A DNA stretch of 64,000 bases from NCBI GenBank assembly GCA_024235935.1, contig JACKLL010000002.1:263217-327216 (forward strand). Reading direction: 5' to 3'. Position 1 is the first letter of the stretch. Each line of letters opens with the position of its first letter. Positions 1 to 7,308 of the stretch are shown one piece after another. The position numbers and the translations under genes were made by a program. Under the pieces are notes generated by a model. That model saw only the letters and a list, made by a program, of their open reading frames with translations, made no database searches and had not been told where the DNA came from. Source of the stretch: Rhodoferax sp. (GTDB lineage Bacteria > Pseudomonadota > Gammaproteobacteria > Burkholderiales > Burkholderiaceae_C).

Positions 1-664
1 GCTCGACGATCTGGCCCTGGTCCATGAAGATGACCCGGTCGGCCACCGCCTTGGCAAACCCCATCTCGTGGGTCACGCACAGCATGGTGATACCCTGGTC
101 GGCCATCTCCACCATCACGTCCAGCACTTCCTTGATCATCTCCGGGTCCAGTGCGGAGGTGGGCTCGTCGAACAGCATGATCTTGGGCGTCAGACACAGC
201 GCGCGGGCAATCGCCACCCGCTGCTGCTGGCCGCCGGAGAGCTGCAGCGGATACTTGCCCGCCTGCTCGGCAATGCGCACCCGTTCGAGCTGGGCCATGG
301 CCTTGGCCTCGGCATCCTTCTTGGGCACCTTGCCGACCCACATCGGCGACAGTGTCAGGTTCTCGAGCACGGTCAGGTGTGGAAACAGATTGAACTGCTG
401 GAACACCATGCCGACCTTCTTGCGCACGCCGTCGATGGCCTTGACGTCGTCGGTGAGTTCGACGCCGTCGACCACGAGTCGGCCTTGCTGGTGTTCTTCG
501 AGCCGGTTGATGCATCGGATCAGGGTCGACTTGCCGGAGCCGGACGGCCCACAGATGACGATGCGCTCACCTTGCGCGACGTTGAGATCGATGTCGCGCA
601 ACACATGGAAATTATTGCCGTACCACTTGTTGAGCTTGTCGAAGACGATGATGGGTTCTGCCAT
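1..664 (-). CDS. aapP: Amino-acid ABC transporter ATP-binding protein (partial, C-terminus off the left edge)
   Basis: This is the ATPase subunit of a polar amino-acid importer that energises the two permeases encoded just upstream. The sequence shows the Walker A motif GPSGSGKST near residue 40, the Q-loop in MVFQQFNLFPHL, the ABC signature LSGGQQQRVAIARAL, Walker B IMLFDEP and the switch histidine in CVTHEMG. The start is the ATG at 664, 55 bases after the stop of the upstream permease gene, so it is the last seen gene of the aapJQMP order. The gene runs off the window, so about 20 C-terminal residues are missing compared with the usual length near 245. Family assignment is firm; the substrate (probably general L-amino acids or glutamate/aspartate) is inferred from the neighbouring Aap/Bzt-type permeases. 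Confidence 0.93.
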   Translation of the reverse strand, partial: MAEPIIVFDKLNKWYGNNFHVLRDIDLNVAQGERIVICGPSGSGKSTLIRCINRLEEHQQGRLVVDGVELTDDVKAIDGVRKKVGMVFQQFNLFPHLTVLENLTLSPMWVGKVPKKDAEAKAMAQLERVRIAEQAGKYPLQLSGGQQQRVAIARALCLTPKIMLFDEPTSALDPEMIKEVLDVMVEMADQGITMLCVTHEMGFAKAVADRVIFMDQGQIVE

Positions 665-718
665 GTTCGGTCCAGGTGGGGAAATTGAAATGCTTGTGAA
701 GGGGATGGCGGTAAAAGG

Positions 719-1822
719 TCAACGCGCCTTGCCTTTGTTGACCTGTTTCTCGACCCAGATGCTGTAGCGGGACATCGAGAAGCAGAAGGCAAAATAAATC
801 AATGCAATGAACAGGTAGCCCTCGATCTTGAACGGGCGCCAGTTGGCATCGGAGTTGAGTGCGATGCCCAGCGCGCCGGTCAACTCGTACAGGCTGACGA
901 TGGTCACCAGCGAGGTGTCCTTGAACAGGCTGATGAAGTTGTTCATGATGCTGGGCACCACCATGGCCAGCGCCTGTGGCAGCACGATCTTGTACTGGGT
1001 CTGCCAGTACGACAGGCCCAGCGTCGCCGCAGCTTCGATCTGACCCTTGGGAATGGCCTGCAGGCCACCGCGAATGACCTCGGCCATGTAGGCGGCCGCA
1101 AACAGCGTGATGCCGACGATCACCCGCACCAGCACGTCGATCGAGACGCCGACCGGCATGAACAGCGGGAACATGAACGAGGCCATGAACAGCACCGAGA
1201 TCAGCGGCACGCCGCGGATCAGTTCGACGTAGACGGTGCAGACGGTGCGGATGGCCGGCAGCGATGACCTGCGTCCCAGCGCAACGACCATGGCGATCGG
1301 GAATGCCATCATCATCGACAGTGTCGACAGCATGATGGTCAGCGGCAGGCCGCCCCAGCGGTCGGTCTCGACCTTTTCCAGGCCGGCAAAACCGCCGTAC
1401 ATCACTGCAAAGAAAAAGGCCAGCACGGCGATCCAGGCCGGCAGCAGCCAGGACTTCCAGAAGCTGCGGGTACAGCTGCCAATCAGCATCGCGAGCATGA
1501 CGCCGGTCGCCAGCAGCGGACGCCACTGGTCTTCGTAGGGATAGCGCCCGAAGATGATGATGCGGTATTTCTCCGCCACGACACCCCAGCAGGCACCCAC
1601 GCCATCGACCCGGCATGCCTCGTAGTCGGGCAGCCAGGCGGCCCGGAAGATCGCCCAGCTGAAGAATTGCGGCAACACGGACAGCAAGCCTGCCAGCACC
1701 ACGATGGTCATCAGACCGGTGGTCAGGTCGCCGAAGAGGTTGATACGGATCCAGGCAATCGGCCCTTCGGTGGAGACTGGTGCCGGGCGTGCCGCGATCG
1801 GTTGAAAGGTTTGTGCGGTCAT
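719..1822 (-). CDS. aapM: Amino-acid ABC transporter permease, AapM/BztC type
   Basis: This is an inner-membrane permease subunit of 367 residues, one of two that would form the channel of the amino-acid importer. It has an unusually long N-terminal part with several hydrophobic helices before the conserved permease core, as is typical of AapM/BztC rather than of the short HisM/GlnP permeases. The core shows the EAA loop pattern, seen in AAYMAEVIRGGLQAIPKGQ followed by an EAAATLGLS segment around residues 255-280. It lies 13 bases downstream of the AapQ-type gene and upstream of the ATPase gene, which fits one operon. The start is the ATG at 1822. The substrate is not visible from the sequence. 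Confidence 0.92.
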   Translation of the reverse strand: MTAQTFQPIAARPAPVSTEGPIAWIRINLFGDLTTGLMTIVVLAGLLSVLPQFFSWAIFRAAWLPDYEACRVDGVGACWGVVAEKYRIIIFGRYPYEDQWRPLLATGVMLAMLIGSCTRSFWKSWLLPAWIAVLAFFFAVMYGGFAGLEKVETDRWGGLPLTIMLSTLSMMMAFPIAMVVALGRRSSLPAIRTVCTVYVELIRGVPLISVLFMASFMFPLFMPVGVSIDVLVRVIVGITLFAAAYMAEVIRGGLQAIPKGQIEAAATLGLSYWQTQYKIVLPQALAMVVPSIMNNFISLFKDTSLVTIVSLYELTGALGIALNSDANWRPFKIEGYLFIALIYFAFCFSMSRYSIWVEKQVNKGKAR

Positions 1823-1835
1823 GGTCGGTGGCCGA

Positions 1836-3011
1836 TCAGCGTTCCTTGATGGCTGAACGGCTGTTGTACCAGTTCATCAGCAAGGAGGTGGACAAGGAGG
1901 TGGTCAGGTAGACCAGCATGACGATGGCAATCGCCTCGACAGCCCGGCCGGTCTGGTTCAGCGAGGTGTTGGCGATCGACACCACGTCGGGGTAGCCGAT
2001 GGCCACCGCCAGTGACGAGTTCTTGGTCAGGTTCAGGAACTGGTTGGTGACCGGCGGAATGATCACGCGCAATGCCTGTGGCAAGGTCACCAGGCGCATC
2101 ACCTGGCGCGGATGCAGTCCCAGTGCGGCAGCCGCCTCACCCTGGCCCTGCGCCACGGACTGGATGCCCGAGCGCACGACCTCGGCGACGAAGGCCGCGG
2201 TATACATGGTCAGCCCGAGCAGCACGGCCAGGAATTCCGGTGTCAGCGCGCCGCCATGCTCGATCGAGAAATCACCCTTGATCGGAAAGTCGAAGTCCAG
2301 GGGCGCGCCGCCCAGCCACCATGACAGCACACCGGTGACGACGAAGATCGCGACGGGAACCCAGAACATGCTGCGCAACTGCCCGGTCTCCTCGAACTTG
2401 CGGAAGGCCCACTTGCGATAGCCCACGGCGAGAAAGGCGCCGGCCACCAGGCCGAGCACGCCCCACAGATGGCCGGACTCCCATATCGGCTTGGGGAAGA
2501 TCAGTCCGCCCTTTGCCAGGTACATGGGCCCGATCTGCCAGGCGTCCTGCACATAGGGCAAGGTCTCGGTCAACAGCAGATACCACATCAGCAACTGCAG
2601 CAGGATGGGGACGTTGCGGAACATCTCGACGTAGGCATAGCAAATGCCGCGCACCAGTGCGTTGCGAGAAAAGCGGCCGACGCCGAGCAGGGTTCCCAGA
2701 ATGGTGGTCAGGATGATGCCGACGATGGCAACGCGCAAGGTGTTGGCGATGCCGACCGCATAGGCCTTCCAGTAGGGAGAGGCTGAATCGAACGGAAACA
2801 GGCTCTCGCCGATGTCGAAACCGGCCGAGTCGCCGAGAAAGTCGAAACCGCTCTGGATGCCGCGCGCCTGCATGTTGATGAGCGTGTTGTGGGCCAGGAA
2901 CCAAATGCCCAGCCCGACGGCGCCGATGGCCAGTATCTGGTAGATGACGCCCCTGAAAGCCTGGCTGCGCCAGGACCACGTCTGCTTTTTGTGGGGTGAT
3001 GAATCGCTCAT
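1836..3011 (-). CDS. aapQ: Amino-acid ABC transporter permease, AapQ/BztB type
   Basis: This is the second membrane subunit of the amino-acid importer, about 391 residues. The N-terminal helix around residues 25-45, the long periplasmic segment and the extra helices before the EAA loop (AFVAEVVRSGIQSVAQGQ near residue 280, then EAAAALGL) match the AapQ/BztB class. I prefer the ATG at 3011, which has an AAGAAG sequence about nine bases upstream. A GTG two codons earlier (3017) is the alternative. It follows aapJ after about 100 bases containing a terminator-like hairpin, so transcription into the permease genes may be reduced relative to the binding-protein gene. Confidence 0.92.
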   Translation of the reverse strand: MSDSSPHKKQTWSWRSQAFRGVIYQILAIGAVGLGIWFLAHNTLINMQARGIQSGFDFLGDSAGFDIGESLFPFDSASPYWKAYAVGIANTLRVAIVGIILTTILGTLLGVGRFSRNALVRGICYAYVEMFRNVPILLQLLMWYLLLTETLPYVQDAWQIGPMYLAKGGLIFPKPIWESGHLWGVLGLVAGAFLAVGYRKWAFRKFEETGQLRSMFWVPVAIFVVTGVLSWWLGGAPLDFDFPIKGDFSIEHGGALTPEFLAVLLGLTMYTAAFVAEVVRSGIQSVAQGQGEAAAALGLHPRQVMRLVTLPQALRVIIPPVTNQFLNLTKNSSLAVAIGYPDVVSIANTSLNQTGRAVEAIAIVMLVYLTTSLSTSLLMNWYNSRSAIKER

Positions 3012-3054
3012 GGGCACTGCTTCTTATTGGATGTGTACAGCCGCAAAAACAACA

Positions 3055-3095
3055 ATGCCGCTGCCGGAGGACGTCGAACGTTCCGACAGCGGCAT
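3055..3095 (-). terminator. Hairpin with T-rich tail between aapJ and aapQ
   Basis: Read on the minus strand, a stem of about 14 bases (outer arms ATGCCGCTG and CAGCGGCAT, inner arms CGGA and TCCG, one mismatch) is followed directly by TTGTTGTTTTTGC. This is the form of a rho-independent terminator. It lies between the gene for the abundant binding protein and the genes for the membrane subunits, where a leaky terminator or 3' stabilising hairpin is common in ABC importer operons. Confidence 0.75.
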
Positions 3096-3118
3096 CATTC
3101 AGGTACCGGACTTGCCGA

Positions 3119-4153
3119 TCAGCGTGCCGGGTACGGGTACATCAGCCCGCCTTTGTTCCACAGGTTGTTCAAGCCGCGTGGCAGGTTCAGTGCAGTCTTC
3201 GGACCCAGGTTGCGGTCGTAGCTCTCACCATAGTTTCCGACGGCCTTGACAGCACGCGCCAGCCATTCCTTGTCCAGCCCCAGCAGCTTGCCGGTGTCTT
3301 CGTTGCCACCACCCAGCAGGCGCTGCACCACCGGATCATCGCTGGACTTCATCTTGTCGACGTTGGCCTGCGTGATGCCGTATTCCTCGGATTCCATCAT
3401 GCCGTACAGCACCCACTTGACGATGGAGAACCACTCGTCGTCACCGCGGCGGACCATGGGGCCCAGCGGCTCCTTGGAGATCAGTTCCGGCAGGATCACG
3501 TGTTCCTTCGGATCCTTGGCTTCCTTGCTGCGCACCGACGACAGGCCGGAGGCGTCCGTGGTGTAGGCGATGCAGCGGCCGGAGAAATAGGCACTGGTGG
3601 CGGCTTCAACCTTCTCGAACACGACAGGCTTGATGTTCAGGTTGTTGGCCTTGGAATAGTCGGTCAGGTTCTTCTCGGTCGTGGTGCCGGACTGCACGCA
3701 GACGGTCTGGCCCTTGAGCTGCTTGGCGCTCTTCATCTTGGTGCGTGTCGGCACCATGAAGCCCTGGCCATCGAAGTAGTTCACCACCGTGATCTGGAGC
3801 CCCAGCGATGCGTCGCGCGACAGCGTGAAGGTGGTGTTGCGTGCCAGTACGTCGATCTCGCCGGACTGCAGGGCCGTGAAGCGCTGCTGGGCCGTCAGGG
3901 GAACATACTTGACCTTCTCGGCGTCGCCCAGCGTGGCGGCGGCCAATGCCTTGCACACATCGATGTCGAGGCCCGACCATTTGCCGGTCGAGTCGGCGGC
4001 TGCAAAACCTGCCAGGCCGGTATTGACCCCGCAGACGACCTGTCCGCGCGCCTTGATGGCGTCCAGCGTCTTGCCCGCATGCGCCGGCATGGCGAGCATT
4101 GCGCCGGCGGCAGCGACGGCCGCAACCGCGAATTTGATCTTGCTTGTCTTCAT
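3119..4153 (-). CDS. aapJ: Amino-acid ABC transporter periplasmic substrate-binding protein
   Basis: This is a type-II periplasmic binding protein of 344 residues that would deliver L-amino acids to the AapQM permease. Residues 1-26 form a signal peptide ending in AHA, followed by GKTLDAIKARGQVVCGV, the typical mature N-terminus of the AapJ/BztA family. SGLDIDVCKALAAATLGD and ARNTTFTLSRDA are further family hallmarks. The start ATG at 4153 is preceded by GGAG about nine bases upstream. Two copies of GTAACAACATA overlap this leader. It is the first gene of the transporter operon, with its own upstream region of about 217 bases. Confidence 0.94.
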   Translation of the reverse strand: MKTSKIKFAVAAVAAAGAMLAMPAHAGKTLDAIKARGQVVCGVNTGLAGFAAADSTGKWSGLDIDVCKALAAATLGDAEKVKYVPLTAQQRFTALQSGEIDVLARNTTFTLSRDASLGLQITVVNYFDGQGFMVPTRTKMKSAKQLKGQTVCVQSGTTTEKNLTDYSKANNLNIKPVVFEKVEAATSAYFSGRCIAYTTDASGLSSVRSKEAKDPKEHVILPELISKEPLGPMVRRGDDEWFSIVKWVLYGMMESEEYGITQANVDKMKSSDDPVVQRLLGGGNEDTGKLLGLDKEWLARAVKAVGNYGESYDRNLGPKTALNLPRGLNNLWNKGGLMYPYPAR

Positions 4154-4270
4154 ATGTTGTTACTCCATCTATGTTGTTACCTGGCATGTGAAGCACGCAC
4201 CATCCTGCGGCGCCACGGAACCAGTCCTTAATTTACATTTTCTGGTCTGGCACCACATTGGGGTTTACGC

Positions 4271-4294
4271 TGTCAACTCATGCAGAACCTGCAT
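4271..4294 (-). promoter_or_regulatory. Possible aapJ promoter element with adjacent inverted repeat
   Basis: On the minus strand, upstream of aapJ, there is a perfect -35-like TTGACA (plus 4276-4271), and just upstream of it a perfect inverted repeat ATGCAG-AAC-CTGCAT (4280-4294). A convincing -10 at 17 bases was not found, so the promoter call is weak. The repeat could be an operator for a regulator of the transporter. The rest of the 217-base gap holds nothing else I recognise apart from the two GTAACAACATA copies next to the start codon. Confidence 0.35.
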
Positions 4295-4370
4295 AACCCC
4301 AAGCTGGTGCACTCAAAGAGACCCACTGCAGGGGCCAGCACGAACCATGCCTGTGTGCGGCGCGCAGCTG

Positions 4371-4922
4371 TCAGATGTAGCCGACGGTCGGCTTGACGTG
4401 CCGCATGTGCAAGGACATGCCCAAGGCCGCCATGTGGTTTTTGTTGCGGCCCAGGATGTCCTGGGCCAGGGGCAGGAACTCGGCCTCCTCGAACGCGGCG
4501 TGCGCGTGGTACTCCTTGACCAACTGTTCTACGGCAACGGTATCCAGTGCGGTGTCATGGCCTTTGGCGATGGGTTTGAGCTGGGGCTTGATGCGCGACC
4601 ACCAGGCTTCGATCTGGCGGTGCTCCGTGGTCAGCCGTTCGACCATGGTCTGAACGTGTGTGAGCTCCGCACCGGCGGCAGCACTCTGCAATACCGCAGG
4701 AAAGAGTTCGCGCTCTTCCTCGGCATGGTGTTCGAGGATCACGGCATCGAAGAATTTCAGCATGTCTGCCGCCAGCGCATGTGCCCGTTGGGCCGGCACC
4801 AGCAATGCTGGCAACTCGCCCAGTGCGTCCAGGTGGCCGATGATGCCGACGTGGCATTGCGAGAAGTTGGCGATGGGCGCGGCGGCGCCCGTTGGTGCGG
4901 GCAATGGGTCGGTGCGGGTCAT
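4371..4922 (-). CDS. Hemerythrin HHE-domain protein
   Basis: This is a cytoplasmic four-helix protein of about 183 residues with the spaced His/Glu ligands of a di-iron hemerythrin domain. Visible segments are CHVGIIGHLD, AVILEHHAEEERELFP, TTEHRQIEAWW and EYHAHAAFEEAEFLP. Such proteins bind O2 or NO, or take part in iron and nitrosative-stress handling. The exact role here is not shown by the sequence. I chose the ATG at 4922 because GGAG lies eight bases upstream; an ATG at 4961 would add 13 residues but has no visible ribosome site. It lies downstream of the nar genes on the same strand and has its own FNR-like box, so a role in nitrate or NO metabolism is a reasonable inference. Confidence 0.85.
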   Translation of the reverse strand: MTRTDPLPAPTGAAAPIANFSQCHVGIIGHLDALGELPALLVPAQRAHALAADMLKFFDAVILEHHAEEERELFPAVLQSAAAGAELTHVQTMVERLTTEHRQIEAWWSRIKPQLKPIAKGHDTALDTVAVEQLVKEYHAHAAFEEAEFLPLAQDILGRNKNHMAALGMSLHMRHVKPTVGYI

Positions 4923-4987
4923 GGGCGGCTCCAGATGCGGCGTGTGTGGCGATGGCAGCATTGTGGTCGGATCATCGCCATGCCGTC

Positions 4988-5001
4988 TTGACCATGATCA
5001 G
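4988..5001. promoter_or_regulatory. FNR/Anr-like box upstream of the hemerythrin gene
   Basis: TTGACCATGATCAG matches the FNR-type dyad TTGAY-N4-RTCAA except at the last base. It lies about 72 bases (centre to ATG) upstream of the hemerythrin gene and just beyond the end of the isomerase gene, a sensible position for a class II activator site. This is pattern matching only. Confidence 0.4.
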
Positions 5002-5023
5002 CGGGCGGCCAAGGCCTCTGCGC

Positions 5024-5839
5024 CTATTGCACCAGCGGCGTATCGGCGGCGTCCAGATCGATACCCACCAGCCGCGCCTGCCCCGCCAGCAGTTGCAGGT
5101 ATTGGCGCAATGCGGTCACGAAGCTGTGCTGGCGCAATGCCATGGCCACGGCCCCCTTGACGGCTTCGAACGACTCCTGCGTGCCGGCTTCGCGCGCCAC
5201 CACCTCGACCACGTGCAGGCCGAAGCGGCTGTGCACCAGGGTCGGCAGCACGCCGACCTGGCTTTCCCCGAACAGCGTGCGTGCGAGTTCTGGCGCCATC
5301 TCTTCCCGGGTCAGCCAGCCGAGATCGCCGCCCTGCGCTGCGCTGGGGCAATTGGAGAACTCGCGCGCCGAACGGGCAAAGCCATCATCGGCCGAACCGT
5401 CATGACAACGGACGTCGAGCAGGCAGGTCTCGGCCCGGTTGCGCAGTCGCACCACGTCCATGCCCTGTGTCAGGGCAAAGAGAATGTGCCGCATGTGGAT
5501 GCGTTCGCCACGTTGGTAACGCGCCATGTGCGCCTGGTAATGGCGCTGACAGGCTTCTTCCGACGGCTCCGGTACCAGCACTTCGCGTGTGATCAGTGTG
5601 TCGATCGCGCTGCTGGCCGCCTCGCTGGCAACGCCGTCAGTTGCTGGTGGATCGTTGGCGTCCAGCAAGCCGCCTGCAATCGCAGCCTGGCGCAACAGTT
5701 CGCTGCAGGCACGCTGGCGCAAGGCTTCGGCCTCCAGCACTTCGCCGGGCTTGTGCAGCGCGACGCCGTTCACTGACGCGACCGGGGCTGCCGTGTCCTC
5801 GCTGCCGGTGGCCATGGGGGATGGTTTGTCGAGAAGCAT
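5024..5839 (-). CDS. Parvulin-type peptidyl-prolyl cis-trans isomerase linked to narGHJI
   Basis: This is a 271-residue protein with a C-terminal rotamase (parvulin) domain. Motifs are MRHILFAL near residue 115, FSNCPSAAQGGDLGWLTREEM near 165-185 and VHSRFGLHVVEV near 205-215. The N-terminal half resembles the SurA/PpiC chaperone part but no signal peptide is visible, so a cytoplasmic role is more likely. GGAGG lies eight bases before the ATG at 5839 and the gene follows narI by 15 bases, so it is the last gene of the nitrate reductase operon. A role in folding or maturation of the reductase is inferred from position. Equivalent nar-linked isomerase genes occur in other beta- and gammaproteobacteria. 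Confidence 0.87.
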   Translation of the reverse strand: MLLDKPSPMATGSEDTAAPVASVNGVALHKPGEVLEAEALRQRACSELLRQAAIAGGLLDANDPPATDGVASEAASSAIDTLITREVLVPEPSEEACQRHYQAHMARYQRGERIHMRHILFALTQGMDVVRLRNRAETCLLDVRCHDGSADDGFARSAREFSNCPSAAQGGDLGWLTREEMAPELARTLFGESQVGVLPTLVHSRFGLHVVEVVAREAGTQESFEAVKGAVAMALRQHSFVTALRQYLQLLAGQARLVGIDLDAADTPLVQ

Positions 5840-5854
5840 GCTGGATCCTCCGGA

Positions 5855-6598
5855 TCAGACGCCAGCGCCGGGCTGGCGCGGCTGGTTGTGGTCGGCCGGC
5901 AGGTTCAGACGCCGGCTGCGCACCACCTGGTGGGGGCGGAACAGATAGGCGACGGTGGCAAAGCCGCTCCAGACATGGACCAGCCGGCTGAATGGAAACA
6001 GAAAGAAGATCGTCATGCCCAGTACCAGGTGCACCTTGTAAGGCCATGCCACGCCCGCCAGGGCAGCGGCATCAGGGCGGAAGGTGACCAGGTTCTGTGC
6101 CCAGTCGGCCAGGATCAACATCGTGCCGCCATCACTGTGGCCGATCGAGAACGGCAGCGTGATCAGGCCGAGCACCAGCTGCACCCACAGGATCAGCAGG
6201 ATCGCGATGTCGGTGCGATGGCTGGTGAGCCGGATGCGTGGATCGAACAGGCGCCGGTGCAGCAGCAGGCTCAGGCCGACGAAACAGATCGCACCGGCAA
6301 TGCCGCCAGCGGTCACGGCAATCATCTGCTTCTGGCCGGCGGTCATGAAGGATTCGTAGACCCAGTGGGGTGTCAGCAGGCCGACGAAATGGCCGCCGAA
6401 CAGGAACAGGATGCCGATGTGGAACAGGTTGCTGCCCCAGCGCAGTGTGCCGGTGCGCAGCATCTGCGAGGAATCGCTTTTCCAGGTGTACTGGTCACGG
6501 TCGAAGCGCGCCAGGCTGCCCATCAGGAACACTGCCAGGCAGATGTACGGATAGACGTTGAAGGCGAAGTTGTGCAGGTAGTTCTGGATGGCACTCAT
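5855..6598 (-). CDS. narI: Respiratory nitrate reductase gamma subunit (cytochrome b)
   Basis: This is the membrane subunit that takes electrons from quinol and passes them through two b haems to NarH. The 247-residue sequence begins MSAIQNYLHNFAFNVYPYI and has five hydrophobic helices. Histidines that can ligate haem occur in LFHIGILFLFGGH, in the SLLLHRRLF helix region, and in KVHLVLGMTIFFLFPFSRLVH near the C-terminus. The ATG at 6598 overlaps the narJ stop by four bases (ATGA), which fixes the start and implies translational coupling. Length and order are normal for narGHJI. Confidence 0.95.
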   Translation of the reverse strand: MSAIQNYLHNFAFNVYPYICLAVFLMGSLARFDRDQYTWKSDSSQMLRTGTLRWGSNLFHIGILFLFGGHFVGLLTPHWVYESFMTAGQKQMIAVTAGGIAGAICFVGLSLLLHRRLFDPRIRLTSHRTDIAILLILWVQLVLGLITLPFSIGHSDGGTMLILADWAQNLVTFRPDAAALAGVAWPYKVHLVLGMTIFFLFPFSRLVHVWSGFATVAYLFRPHQVVRSRRLNLPADHNQPRQPGAGV

Positions 6599-7308
6599 GA
6601 TGGGACTCCTGGTGTCGGCGCGCTGGCGCCTGGGCGGCGGACAATCTGGATCGGCTGCGCCTGGCCGGGACGGGCCTGGCCCTTGGTCGAACAACCATCG
6701 AACACCGGTGGTTCTGCCCAGTTATCGTCGAGATCCTCTTCGACCGGCAGCTTGACGGCTTCGGCCTTTTCTCCGGCCAGGTCGAGCAGGGCGCCCAGGA
6801 TGCTGGCGTAGGGACTGCGATGTTTCTGCAGGGCACTGAAGATGGCGTTGAAGATATGCGCCATCTCGGACAGAAACGCACGTGCTTCGGCCGGCGGCTG
6901 GGTCGACACGAACTCGAGCACCGCCGGCAGGTAGTCCGGCAGTTCGCCTTCGGCCAGATACAGTCCGGCTTTCTCGTAGGTCTGTGCCAGATCGATCATG
7001 GCCGGACCCCGGTCGCGCGAATCTCCGTGCACGTGTTCGAACAGATGCAGCGAGGTTGCGCGCCCCCGGTCGAACAGCGACACGTACTCGGCCTCGTTGA
7101 CCAGCACGTCGCGCCGCGCCAGCGTGTCGAGCAGCGCATCGAGTTCAGTCAGTCGCGTGGCAGACAACGCCCGCTCCTGATGCAGCACTTCGCCGATACC
7201 GGGAATGAAGCCGCGCAGTTGCGCATCGGGATACGACAGCAGTGCAGCCATCGCACGCAGCGTGAGCGATGCGGAGGCCGGTGGAGTCTTCTTGCCGAAC
7301 ATGCTCAT
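6595..7308 (-). CDS. narJ: Nitrate reductase molybdenum cofactor assembly chaperone
   Basis: NarJ is a cytoplasmic, system-specific chaperone that binds the NarG N-terminus and allows cofactor insertion before membrane attachment. It is not part of the final enzyme. The protein has 237 residues and shows the family segments LRAMAALLSYPDAQL near residue 20, YVSLFDRGRATSLHLFEHVHGDSRDRG near residues 80-110 and DYLPAVLEFVS near 140. It overlaps narH by four bases at its start and narI by four at its end, so the three genes are translationally coupled. Confidence 0.95.
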   Translation of the reverse strand: MSMFGKKTPPASASLTLRAMAALLSYPDAQLRGFIPGIGEVLHQERALSATRLTELDALLDTLARRDVLVNEAEYVSLFDRGRATSLHLFEHVHGDSRDRGPAMIDLAQTYEKAGLYLAEGELPDYLPAVLEFVSTQPPAEARAFLSEMAHIFNAIFSALQKHRSPYASILGALLDLAGEKAEAVKLPVEEDLDDNWAEPPVFDGCSTKGQARPGQAQPIQIVRRPGASAPTPGVPS

